Shown here piece after piece: positions 1 through 8,052 of a stretch of DNA of 31,686 nt (position 1 is its first letter; each line of letters begins with the position of its first letter). Source of the stretch: an uncultured Bacilli bacterium (GTDB taxonomy: Bacteria > Bacillota_I > Bacilli_A > RF39 > UBA660); the NCBI GenBank assembly GCA_947594675.1, contig CANQEF010000003.1, positions 1-31,686 of the forward strand. The letters run 5' to 3'. A program made the position numbers and the translations under genes. The notes beneath the pieces were generated by a model, which was not told the origin of the DNA, did not search any database, and was given only the letters and a program-made list of their open reading frames with translations.

Positions 1-627
1 ACAGAGTGGGGAGCCGTTGCCTACTTATCACATTCCATCTATGGAAAAGGAAGTGAAATAAATATCAATAATAATTCTGCATTTTTAGCAGGATATTCTG
101 CAGTCTCAAATACAGACCAAAGTAGTTATTCTGGAACATATGGAACAAGTGATGAAGTAACACAAGCCTTTAATACTTCAACAGGTTATCTTGCCTCAAC
201 AACAGGAAATATAACAGGGGTTTATGATATGAGTGGTGGAGCACATGAATATATGGCAGGCTACAGAAAAGGGCAAAACACTGCTACTAGTGAAATAACT
301 CCTGAAGAAAAAGAAAATAAATATTTTGACGTTTATGAAGATTGTACTTGGACTAGCTATAATAAAAGAATCTTAGGTGATGCAACCGGAGAAATGGGCC
401 CCTTTTACTATTATTATGATTCAGATGGAGGTAATGATAACGTTGGTAAACGACTACATAATAGCTGGTATGCTGATCTTTCGGCCTTTATTGACTATGA
501 CTATCCTTGGTTCACTCGTGGCGGCAATTGCAGCTTTGGAGTTTTGGCAGGACAGTTTTACTTTCATAGATACACTGGTGGTTCTGGTAGCGACCTTTCA
601 TCTCGTCTCGTTTTAGCAGTCAAATAG
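1..627 (+). CDS. C-terminal part of a protein with an FGE-like (SUMF1-type) domain, 5' truncated
   Basis: The reading frame is open from base 1 to the TAG at 625-627 and has no start in the window, so only the last 208 residues are seen. ATG 229 is internal: the upstream codons continue in frame with sensible protein (TEWGAVAYLSHSIYG and onward). The pattern YDMSGGAHEYMAGY resembles the DMSGNVWEW block of formylglycine-generating-enzyme/sulfatase-modifying-factor folds. The later RGGN block and the ending SSRLVLA match the RGGSW and GFRLVL blocks of the same fold. From memory, such domains are common at the C-termini of secreted or pilin-like proteins in uncultured gut Bacilli, so a structural or binding role is as likely as an enzymatic one. 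The missing N-terminus would show a signal peptide or prepilin leader. Domain call fairly sure, function unknown. Confidence 0.7.
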   Translation, partial: TEWGAVAYLSHSIYGKGSEININNNSAFLAGYSAVSNTDQSSYSGTYGTSDEVTQAFNTSTGYLASTTGNITGVYDMSGGAHEYMAGYRKGQNTATSEITPEEKENKYFDVYEDCTWTSYNKRILGDATGEMGPFYYYYDSDGGNDNVGKRLHNSWYADLSAFIDYDYPWFTRGGNCSFGVLAGQFYFHRYTGGSGSDLSSRLVLAVK

Positions 628-633
628 CAAAAT

Positions 634-658
634 AAAAGGAAAGCCTTACTTTCCTTTT
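634..658. terminator. Shared hairpin terminator between convergent genes
   Basis: A perfect 10-bp stem (AAAAGGAAAG / CTTTCCTTTT) encloses the 5-base loop CCTTA. It starts 7 bases after the stop of the plus-strand gene and overlaps the stop codon of the minus-strand PASTA gene at 657-659. The A-rich 5' arm and T-rich 3' arm give a T-tract in both directions, so it can end both transcripts. The stem is AT-rich with few GC pairs, so efficiency is uncertain. Confidence 0.7.
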
Positions 659-2711
659 AATTATCGACTATTTTTAAAGTAACTGTTTCACAATTATCAA
701 ATGTTTTACTATCGACTTCACTACTATTTTGTAGCATTCCACTTTTTAAGCCACTATCACTAACATAAGTACAAGAAAATTTTACATCACCATATGCCGC
801 TTTTATCTTAGAACAAGTACCTTTTGGATTACTAAAATCAAGTAGCTCATCATATATATACACTTTTGTTTTCTTATCACAAGAAGGCTTACTAGAACTA
901 GAACTACTACTTGAACTACTAGAACTACCTGAACTACTAGAACTACCTGAACTACTAGAACTACTTGAAGTATTTTTACTAGAAGAAGGCTTTTTACCTC
1001 TACTAATTGTAACTGTAATAGTAGTATTTGCTGATACTTCACTTCCAACACTAATTGATTGCTTAATTACTAAACCTTCCTCTACTTTATCACTATAACT
1101 ATAGACAAAACTATAATTTAAACCTAATTTATCAAGTTTAGAAATTACTTGACTTTTATTTAATCCATCTAAATCGGGAACCTTAACAGCATCTCCATCA
1201 GAAATAGTTACTATAATAACATCATCATTTTTAATAACATCGCCATTTTTATAAGAATAACTAATTACTTCCCCAATAGGAACACTATCACTAAATTCAT
1301 GTTTTTCTTCATATAAGATTTCATACTTATCAGCCCATGCTCTAAAATCTTCATATGAATCAAATTTCTTCATCTTTAAAGCACCTTTAGAAATAACAAT
1401 TTTAATTAACTGACCTTGTTCAACTAAATCTCCTTTTTTAAAATTAGCACTAATTACATTATTTTCCTTTATTTTTTCATCATACTTATCAGAAAATTCA
1501 AGTTTAAGTCTATTTTCAATAATCCAGTTAGTAATTTCACTCATTGACATATTAGTAAGCTCAGGTACTTTAATTTCTTTTCCTTTACTAAAAGTAACCT
1601 TTACAACTTCATCATCAATTTTAACAATACTTCCAGCTTTCTTATCCTGACTCATAGCTAAATTACGTTTTATTTTACTTGAAAAGTCTCTATCAAATTC
1701 ATATTTTAAATGATGTTGCTTTAAATAAAACATTACTTCAAATTCAGTTTTCTCTGTAAAATCAATTATTTTAACCTCATCATAACCAAGCTCTTCACCA
1801 TAAGAAAAGGTTAACTTTAATTCTTCATCTCTTTCTAAATTACCTATTTTACTTTGTTCAATTACTGTATCAACAGCTTTATCAGATTGAATAAATTCTA
1901 CATTAACATTTGTCAAATAATTATCTAAAACAAAATTAATAACTCTTTCTGTATCCCAAGAAATCATATTAGGTACAATAATTTCTTTACTAGGATTAGG
2001 TCCTTGACTTACTGCTACAGTCAACTCTTTTACATCCTTTAAAGAAGTACCAGCATTAATATCTTGACTAATAATACTATATTCTTCAACCATATCACTA
2101 TACTCATAATCTTGATTTAAAGTAATATTATTTTTTTCAGCCCATTTAACAACATCGGTTAAGCTTTTACCTGTAAAATCCTTAACGCCTCCAGTAATTG
2201 TTACTACATCTTTACTGCTACTCAAATTACCATAAATACCTAATCCGAAGTAGCAACCCAATAATAAGGAAGCAACTAAAATAATACCCTTACTTTTACT
2301 CTTAAAACCTATTGGTACAAAAAATATAGTAAATATCATCAATAGCAGCGAACTAGAAATATTCAAAATATTTAATGAATCTTTATTTAAATAAAAATTT
2401 AACAAGAAAAAAACTAAACCTATAACTAAAATAAAACATAATAAAAAGTTAATTAAGAAACTTCCTTTTTTCTCTACCTTACTATTATCTTTTTCTAAAT
2501 TATCAACAGAAATTTTATTTTTGTTTAGTAAACTTTTATCAACAAATTCTGTGGATAAAGTTTTTTGTTTCTCTACATCATCTAAATTATTCTCTTTAGT
2601 ATTTTCTTTTTCTATTTCATCACTAACTACTAATTTCTTTTTTCCACTATTCTTTTTAGTACGATATTCTGTTTTTCTATCTACTTGTTGAACCTTTTTC
2701 TTACTTGCCAA
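657..2711 (-). CDS. Membrane-anchored multi-PASTA protein without a kinase domain
   Basis: 684 residues. I place the start at TTG 2711 because GGAGGT lies six bases upstream; upstream in-frame TTG 2750 has no SD and lies at the edge of the probable promoter. Residues 1-83 are charged and cytoplasmic. Three membrane segments follow (about 84-108, 114-136, 141-161), putting the rest outside. About six PASTA-like repeats cover 174-573, each ending in a variant of VTISxG and most opening with a VPxL-like strand. Next come a serine/glycine-rich linker (575-607) and a C-terminal domain (608-684) with four cysteines (611, 633, 647, 674). PASTA domains of PrkC/StkP kinases and class A PBPs bind peptidoglycan or beta-lactam-like ligands; here no kinase or transpeptidase domain is attached. 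It is probably a cell-wall-sensing or scaffolding protein; the precise role is unknown. Confidence 0.85.
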   Translation of the reverse strand: MASKKKVQQVDRKTEYRTKKNSGKKKLVVSDEIEKENTKENNLDDVEKQKTLSTEFVDKSLLNKNKISVDNLEKDNSKVEKKGSFLINFLLCFILVIGLVFFLLNFYLNKDSLNILNISSSLLLMIFTIFFVPIGFKSKSKGIILVASLLLGCYFGLGIYGNLSSSKDVVTITGGVKDFTGKSLTDVVKWAEKNNITLNQDYEYSDMVEEYSIISQDINAGTSLKDVKELTVAVSQGPNPSKEIIVPNMISWDTERVINFVLDNYLTNVNVEFIQSDKAVDTVIEQSKIGNLERDEELKLTFSYGEELGYDEVKIIDFTEKTEFEVMFYLKQHHLKYEFDRDFSSKIKRNLAMSQDKKAGSIVKIDDEVVKVTFSKGKEIKVPELTNMSMSEITNWIIENRLKLEFSDKYDEKIKENNVISANFKKGDLVEQGQLIKIVISKGALKMKKFDSYEDFRAWADKYEILYEEKHEFSDSVPIGEVISYSYKNGDVIKNDDVIIVTISDGDAVKVPDLDGLNKSQVISKLDKLGLNYSFVYSYSDKVEEGLVIKQSISVGSEVSANTTITVTISRGKKPSSSKNTSSSSSSSGSSSSSGSSSSSSSSSSSSKPSCDKKTKVYIYDELLDFSNPKGTCSKIKAAYGDVKFSCTYVSDSGLKSGMLQNSSEVDSKTFDNCETVTLKIVDN
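913..966. repeat. 18-bp minisatellite coding the Ser/Gly linker of the PASTA protein
   Basis: Three head-to-tail copies of the 18-base unit GAACTACTAGAACTACCT (plus-strand reading) lie at 913-930, 931-948 and 949-966. The first two are identical and the third differs at one base. On the coding (minus) strand the unit gives Ser/Gly hexapeptides. Because 18 is a multiple of three, gain or loss of units would change linker length without breaking the frame. Degenerate related sequence continues on both sides, over roughly 889-988. Confidence 0.85.
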
Positions 2712-2733
2712 GCTAACACCTCCATTATTATTA

Positions 2734-2762
2734 ATTATATAATGGAACAAGAAAAATTTAAA
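2734..2762 (-). promoter_or_regulatory. Probable promoter of the PASTA gene
   Basis: On the minus strand a perfect -10 TATAAT (2739-2734) is preceded, with a 17-base spacer, by TTTAAA (2762-2757), which matches four of six -35 consensus bases. Predicted transcription would start near 2727, leaving a short leader that still contains the GGAGGT at 2723-2718 in front of TTG 2711. The AT-rich background makes chance -10 matches common. Confidence 0.5.
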
Positions 2763-2838
2763 TATTTAACAACTCATATTTTGTAAAAAAATGTCTATAA
2801 AAATTTAAAACTAAAACCAAAAAAGATATAACTTTAAT

Positions 2839-2867
2839 TTACTATATAGCTTTTTGCATGGTATAAT
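2839..2867 (+). promoter_or_regulatory. Probable extended -10 promoter of the glycan operon
   Basis: TATAAT at 2862-2867 is preceded by TG at 2859-2860, an extended -10 (TGGTATAAT). TTACTA at 2839-2844, 17 bases upstream, is a weak -35. It lies 33 bases before the first glycan gene, whose SD AGGGAG (2887-2892) sits eight bases before ATG 2901. It is probably the main promoter for the closely spaced genes up to 17387. Confidence 0.6.
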
Positions 2868-2900
2868 TAAATAAACAAGAAAATTTAGGGAGTAGGGACT

Positions 2901-5204
2901 ATGGAAAAAATCAAAAAAAATACTAATATTTTTATTTCTAGTTTTTTATTATTTCAACCAATTTTAGATTTAATTACAGGACTAAATATTCATCTATTAA
3001 ACTATAACATTACTCTAGGCATTATTTTAAAAGTTTTATTTATGTTAATCCTTTGTTTAGTAGCCTTATTTGTTTATAAAAAGAAAAAACTACTCATTCC
3101 TTACTCATTAATTATAATCTATTTAATATGCTTTCTTATAGGAAAAATACTTTATCCTACCAACTTCTTAAAAGAAATTCAAGAAGTAGTTAAATTCTTC
3201 TACTTCCCAATAATTTTAATAACTCTATATTCCCTAAAAGATGAATTAAAAATTAGTAAAATGCTTTATTATTCAACATTAATGCTATATTTAATTTGTA
3301 TTTTTATTCCTTTAATATTCAATACAGGTTATAAGACTTATGAAATTACCAAAGCGGGTACTTTAGGTTTTTATAACTCAGCTAATGAAATTAGTGGAAT
3401 AATTTCTCTTTTAACACCGATTATGTTTATAATTATTTTAGAAAAAAGAAATATTTTTTCCTTATTATCTTTAGTGATTTATTTCATTGTTATCTTAACG
3501 ATTGGTACTAAAACACCTCTATTAGCCTTTATTTTAACATTTGTTTTTTCTTTAATATATCTTTGGATTAAGAGCTTTAAAAATAAAGCTTACAAACCTA
3601 TAATTATATCTTTGATAGCTTTAATAATATTAACGATAAGCTCAGTACTTATAATACCCAAAACCAACTTTTATAAAAATATAAGAACGCATCTTGATTA
3701 CCTAGAATTAGATGATATTACCGATGTTTTTGAAGATAAAAAATTAGTTGATCATTTTATATTCAGTGAACGTCTAACTTTCTTAGCTAGAAAACAAAAA
3801 TTATATGAAAAAGCTCCTTTCTATCAAAAATTATTTGGTATAGGATACTATAAAAATACTAAAAAAACTAAATTGATTGAAATGGACTATTTCGATATTT
3901 TATATTCTAATGGTATAGTAGGATTCTCTATCTTTTTCGTAATCTTTCTCTATGTAATAATAAAAACATTAAAGAATGCTATTAAAATTAATTATGAAAA
4001 TTACATGTTATATATTAGTTTATTACTAATTATCTTTCTAAGTTTTTTTACGGGACATATTATGACGGGACCTTCTGTAAGTCTACTTGCATCTCTTATT
4101 ATAATATCTCTTAATAAAAGAAATAAAAAAGAACTTTTATTTGCTGATGTAAACTTAGAAATAGGTGGCATTGAAAAAGCTCAAATTAATTTATTAAATA
4201 ATATTAATTATGATAAATATAATGCTACTCTAATACTTGAAGAGAAAGTAGGTAAATTACTTCCTAGTTTAAATAAAAATGTTATTCTAAGACAAGTAAA
4301 GGTTAGTACTAATAGTTTTCTACCCATCCGCAAATTATTAAACTTTACAAATAAGTTAATCTTTGAAATATATAATTATCATAATTATGATTTTAGTTGT
4401 TGTTTTACAACTTATAGTTATAGCTCAAATAAGATAGCTAAGATGTCATCTAAAAATAATTGTTTATACGTACATAGTAATTATAAAGACGTTTATGACT
4501 CCAAAGAAGAAGTATTAGAATTTTTTAATTCACGACAAGTAGAAAAATATAAACACATTTTATTTGTATCAAATGAGGCGGCTGATTATTTTTTAAGTCT
4601 TTATCCTAGTTTAAAAGATAAAGTAAAAGTCTATAATAATTTTATTGATACTGAAAAAATAATTATAGATAGTCAAAAACAAATAAATATTGAAAAGCCC
4701 AAAAATAAAAAATTATTTGTTTTTGTAGGACGCTTAGATGATTCATCAAAACGTCTAACTAGAGCAATAAACTTAGTAAAAAACATTGAAAATATTGAAC
4801 TTTGGATAATTGGCTCTGGTCCTGATGAAAATACTTATCAAGATTTAACTAAAGAATTAGACTTAAATAATAGAATTAAATTTTTAGGACCAAAATCCAA
4901 TCCATATCCTTATATGAAAAAAGCTGATTATCTTCTTTTAACTTCTGACTACGAAGGCTTTCCTGTTGTGTATTTAGAAGGAATTACCCTAAAAAAACCA
5001 TTTATTACTACAATTGATGTTAGTGACGAAGAAATAAATATTGGTAAGGATTATGCCTATATTATTTCAAAAGATGAAAACTTAATGCTTAAAGAAGTTA
5101 AAGATATTCTTTCTAAAACAAAGAAAATTAAAGATATTGATATTAATAAAATTCAACAAAAAAGAATTAAGAATCTAGAAAAAATATTTGATGAGGTGAT
5201 TTAA
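2901..5204 (+). CDS. Fusion: polytopic O-antigen polymerase/ligase-like domain plus GT4 glycosyltransferase
   Basis: 767 residues. The N-terminal half (1 to about 405) has roughly ten to twelve membrane segments and one large outer loop (about 254-335). Motifs such as GFYNSANEISG (156-166) and the loop ending EMDYFDILYSNG (327-338) are typical of Wzy/WaaL-type polymerases and ligases. These act on polyprenyl-diphosphate-linked glycans at the outer membrane face. From about residue 411 a cytoplasmic GT-B domain of the GT4 family follows. It has a GG(I/V)E-type N-terminal motif, VGRLDDSSKRL (about 609), IIGSGPDE, and an EX7E motif in YEGFPVVYLEG (E685, E692). ATG 2901 has a good SD, and the stop overlaps the next ATG by one base (TAATG). 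Polymerase and transferase are normally separate proteins. The frame is continuous with no internal SD at the junction, so the fusion looks real. Confidence 0.85.
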   Translation: MEKIKKNTNIFISSFLLFQPILDLITGLNIHLLNYNITLGIILKVLFMLILCLVALFVYKKKKLLIPYSLIIIYLICFLIGKILYPTNFLKEIQEVVKFFYFPIILITLYSLKDELKISKMLYYSTLMLYLICIFIPLIFNTGYKTYEITKAGTLGFYNSANEISGIISLLTPIMFIIILEKRNIFSLLSLVIYFIVILTIGTKTPLLAFILTFVFSLIYLWIKSFKNKAYKPIIISLIALIILTISSVLIIPKTNFYKNIRTHLDYLELDDITDVFEDKKLVDHFIFSERLTFLARKQKLYEKAPFYQKLFGIGYYKNTKKTKLIEMDYFDILYSNGIVGFSIFFVIFLYVIIKTLKNAIKINYENYMLYISLLLIIFLSFFTGHIMTGPSVSLLASLIIISLNKRNKKELLFADVNLEIGGIEKAQINLLNNINYDKYNATLILEEKVGKLLPSLNKNVILRQVKVSTNSFLPIRKLLNFTNKLIFEIYNYHNYDFSCCFTTYSYSSNKIAKMSSKNNCLYVHSNYKDVYDSKEEVLEFFNSRQVEKYKHILFVSNEAADYFLSLYPSLKDKVKVYNNFIDTEKIIIDSQKQINIEKPKNKKLFVFVGRLDDSSKRLTRAINLVKNIENIELWIIGSGPDENTYQDLTKELDLNNRIKFLGPKSNPYPYMKKADYLLLTSDYEGFPVVYLEGITLKKPFITTIDVSDEEINIGKDYAYIISKDENLMLKEVKDILSKTKKIKDIDINKIQQKRIKNLEKIFDEVI

Positions 5205-6121
5205 TGCCAAAATTTAGTATAATAATTCCTGTATATAATGTAGAACCATATTTAAAAAGAACCTTAGAAAGTGTTAAAAATCAAACCTTCACTGATTATG
5301 AAGTAATTATAGTAAATGATGGTTGTACTGATAAAAGTATGGATATAGCTAAAAAGTATCCTTATAAAATAATTACTACTGAACATAAAGGAGTATCAAG
5401 TGCTAGAAACACTGGAATAGCTAAAGCTAAAGGAGAATACTTATTTTTCTTAGATAGTGATGACTTTATTGAAAAAGATCTTTTAAAAGTATTAGCTGAA
5501 AATATTGAAGACAACCTAGATATTTTAAGATTTCAAGTACAAACTATCAATGATAATAATGAAATAACTAAATATGAAGAAAAAGAATTTCCAACGGTAA
5601 CAGGAAAAGAGGCTTTTGACTACTTAGTAAAGTATCATTTTGTAGAAAATGCTTGGTGCTATATATATAAAAGAAGTTACTTTATAAAAGAAAAATTTAA
5701 ATTTATGGAAGATACTGTTCATGAAGACTTTGGTTTAATTCCTTTAGTTATAATAAAAGCCCATAGTGTAAAATCTATTTCTTATATTGGTTATAATTAC
5801 TATAAAAGAACTGGTAGTATAATGAATAATAAAGATTATTCTTGGACTAGAATTAAAGTAAATAATTTTTACATACATTACCTTTATTTAGAAAAAGAAA
5901 TTTATAAAGCCAATATAAATTCAAAAGTCTTTAAAAGCTTTATAGCAAACTCACTTATTTTAAAAGTTTGTGAATTACAAGATGAAGAATACAAAATGTA
6001 CAAAAAAATGTTAAAAGAAGATAAAGTATTTGATAATCTCTTAAAAGATACACTTCCTAGAAAACTAAAATGTTTACTTTTAAAAATAAGTCCTAAGATA
6101 TATTATAAATTTATAAAATAG
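5204..6121 (+). CDS. GT2-family glycosyltransferase
   Basis: 305 residues with the GT-A fold of family GT2. Visible motifs are the opening FSIIIPVYNVEPYL, the nucleotide-binding VNDGCTD (38-44), SSARNTGI (66-72) and the metal-binding FLDSDD (82-87). A single C-terminal variable region has no clear transmembrane segment, so the protein should work at the cytoplasmic face, transferring a sugar from an NDP-sugar to a growing lipid-linked glycan. It is translationally coupled to the previous gene (TAATG overlap) with SD GAGGTGAT in front. The sugar cannot be read from sequence. Confidence 0.88.
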   Translation: MPKFSIIIPVYNVEPYLKRTLESVKNQTFTDYEVIIVNDGCTDKSMDIAKKYPYKIITTEHKGVSSARNTGIAKAKGEYLFFLDSDDFIEKDLLKVLAENIEDNLDILRFQVQTINDNNEITKYEEKEFPTVTGKEAFDYLVKYHFVENAWCYIYKRSYFIKEKFKFMEDTVHEDFGLIPLVIIKAHSVKSISYIGYNYYKRTGSIMNNKDYSWTRIKVNNFYIHYLYLEKEIYKANINSKVFKSFIANSLILKVCELQDEEYKMYKKMLKEDKVFDNLLKDTLPRKLKCLLLKISPKIYYKFIK

Positions 6122-6133
6122 TGGGGGAAATAT

Positions 6134-7105
6134 ATGAAGTTAAAAAAAAATAAAATATCATTAGTAATTCCATGCTATAATGAAGAAGATTCATTGCCAA
6201 TTTTTTATAAAGAAATTTGTAAAGTTTCTAAAGAAATGAGTTATGTTGATTTTGAATTTTTATTTATTAATGATGGTAGTAAAGATAAGACTTTACCAAT
6301 TTTAAAAGACTATGCTAAAAAAGATTCTCGTGTTAAATTTATTTCATTTTCTAGAAATTTTGGTAAAGAATCAGGAATGTACGCAGGACTTGAAAATGCA
6401 ACTGGTGATTACGTTGCAATAATGGATGTTGATATGCAGGATCCTCCAAGTATGATAATTAAAATGTACAAAGAAATTCAAGAAGAAGGATATGACTGCG
6501 TTGCTTTATATACTAAAACACATAAAGATTATTCTTTATTAAGAAAATTTTTTACTAAGTTTTGGTATATTTTAATTGGCAAGATATCATCTACAAAACA
6601 AGTACCAGGAGCTAGAGATTTCCGATTAATGAAACGAAAAATGGTTGATGCCATTTTAGAAATGAAAGAGTATAATCGTTATTCCAAAGGAATTTTTAGT
6701 TTTGTAGGTTTCAATACAAAATGGATAAATATTGAAACAAGTAATAGAGTAGCTGGAAAATCAAAATTTAACTTTTTTAAATTATTTAAGTATGCCTTAG
6801 AAGGAATTTTAGCTTTTTCCACCACACCTTTAGTAATTGCTGCTTTAATAGGTTTAATATTTTGCTTAATTGCTTTTATATTTATAATTATTATTATTTG
6901 TAAAACAGTGCTTTATGGTGATCCAGTAAATGGTTGGCCATCCCTTGCTTGTATTATTATTTTTACAAGTGGTGTTCAATTATTTTTCTTTGGTGTTATG
7001 GGAATGTATTTATCTAAAATTTATTTAGAAGTAAAAAAAAGACCACTATATATAATAGATGAAAAAAATATAGAGAAAGGTAACATTATTAATGAAGAAA
7101 AGTGA
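6134..7105 (+). CDS. GtrB/Dpm1-like polyprenyl-phosphate glycosyltransferase with two C-terminal membrane helices
   Basis: 323 residues. The GT2 domain begins ISLVIPCYNEEDSLP and carries FINDGSKDKT (45-54), SRNFGKESGMYAG (73-85) and the catalytic DVDMQDPP (98-105). Two hydrophobic segments follow (about 229-255 and 270-292), then a short basic tail. This architecture is that of GtrB, ArnC, CsbB and Dpm1-like enzymes, which move a sugar from an NDP donor to polyprenyl phosphate. SD GGGGGA (6123-6128) precedes ATG 6134; the gene overlaps the next by 14 bases. It is a paralogue of the C-terminal half of the protein at 12740-15259. No small GtrA-type flippase lies beside it. Confidence 0.88.
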   Translation: MKLKKNKISLVIPCYNEEDSLPIFYKEICKVSKEMSYVDFEFLFINDGSKDKTLPILKDYAKKDSRVKFISFSRNFGKESGMYAGLENATGDYVAIMDVDMQDPPSMIIKMYKEIQEEGYDCVALYTKTHKDYSLLRKFFTKFWYILIGKISSTKQVPGARDFRLMKRKMVDAILEMKEYNRYSKGIFSFVGFNTKWINIETSNRVAGKSKFNFFKLFKYALEGILAFSTTPLVIAALIGLIFCLIAFIFIIIIICKTVLYGDPVNGWPSLACIIIFTSGVQLFFFGVMGMYLSKIYLEVKKRPLYIIDEKNIEKGNIINEEK

Positions 7106-8036
7106 TATAAGTATAATTGTACCAGCTTATAATGCCGAAAAAACTATAGTTAGATGTCTTGATTCTTTAATTACTCAAACAAAAAAAGAATTAGAGTTTA
7201 TTATTATAAATGATGGATCTACAGATAATACAGAAAATTTAATCAAAAAGTATTCTGATAAAAGGATAAAATACTATAAAAATGAAAACCAAGGAATAGG
7301 TAAAACGAGAAACTTTGGTATTGAAAAAGCTACTAGTAAATATATTATGTTTTTAGATAGTGATGATTACATTGATAAAAATATGTGTGAAAAATTATTT
7401 GTAAGATGTGAAAAAAACAACCTAGATCTTGTTATTTGTGATTATTATAAAGTATTTGAAAACGGAAAAATACAAAAAGTTTATCTAGAAAAATTTGATG
7501 ATTGTTCTTTAGAAGAAAATCCAAATATTATAACCGAACACTTGAATCCGTGGGCTAAATTATATAAAAGAGATATGATAATAAAAAACAATATTAAATT
7601 TGTAGAAAATTTAAAGTATGAAGATGCTCCCTTTGTAATTGAAACTTTGTGCTGTGCTAAAAAAATTGGTAAAGTTAATGAATTTTTAAGTTACTATTGT
7701 ATACATAATAATAGTGAGACTACTATAAGAGATGCAAGATGCTTTGACATTTTAAAAATAATTGATAAAATAAGGGTGTACACAAAAAATAAACAAAAAT
7801 TAAAAGAAAAAATTGATAAGTTGACAGTTAGAATGATAACTAATTATACTATTCAACAACGTATGCAAAAAGACAAAAAGCTTGCTATGAAATTTATTGA
7901 TGAGGCATTTATCTATTTAGAAAAAGAAATTCCTAATTATAAAGATAATAAATATTATGAAAATAGAGGCTTTCTAAAAAGAAGTATTGAAAAAAATAAA
8001 ATTCTTACAAAGATTTATTGCAGTTTATATAAATAG
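7092..8036 (+). CDS. GT2-family glycosyltransferase
   Basis: 314 residues. The GT-A motifs are ISIIVPAYNAEKTIVRCLDS at the N-terminus, INDGSTDNT (39-47), GKTRNFGI and FLDSDDYID (87-95). The C-terminal half is helical and charged with no membrane segment, as in EpsJ/WfgS-like transferases of polysaccharide loci. The ATG lies inside the end of the previous gene (14-base overlap), with AGAAAGG some 11 bases upstream, so translation is probably coupled. Donor and acceptor are unknown. It shares only the family core with the gene at 5204-6121, so it is not a recent duplicate. Confidence 0.87.
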   Translation: MKKSDISIIVPAYNAEKTIVRCLDSLITQTKKELEFIIINDGSTDNTENLIKKYSDKRIKYYKNENQGIGKTRNFGIEKATSKYIMFLDSDDYIDKNMCEKLFVRCEKNNLDLVICDYYKVFENGKIQKVYLEKFDDCSLEENPNIITEHLNPWAKLYKRDMIIKNNIKFVENLKYEDAPFVIETLCCAKKIGKVNEFLSYYCIHNNSETTIRDARCFDILKIIDKIRVYTKNKQKLKEKIDKLTVRMITNYTIQQRMQKDKKLAMKFIDEAFIYLEKEIPNYKDNKYYENRGFLKRSIEKNKILTKIYCSLYK

Positions 8037-8051
8037 AAAGTAGTTGATATT
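8035..8051 (+). promoter_or_regulatory. Extended SD without a GGAGG core, deciding the start of the next gene
   Basis: AGAAAGTAGTTGATATT aligns with AGAAAGGAGGTGATC, the complement of a Bacillus-type 16S 3' tail. Both flanks pair but the core reads GTAGT. The same 17 bases recur at 16312-16328. TTG 8044 lies inside this element and so is an unlikely start; ATG 8053 sits at normal spacing. Confidence 0.55.
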
Positions 8052-8052
8052 G

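Noticed and set aside
377..616. Overlapping 79-codon frame inside the FGE-like fragment
   Set aside because: It is out of frame with a well-motifed protein, has no SD and shows no domain; it is a shadow frame.
803..1051. Minus-strand frame rich in Val/Leu/Gln repeats
   Set aside because: It is the 18-bp minisatellite and its surroundings read in another frame of the same strand as the PASTA gene; no SD or independent support.
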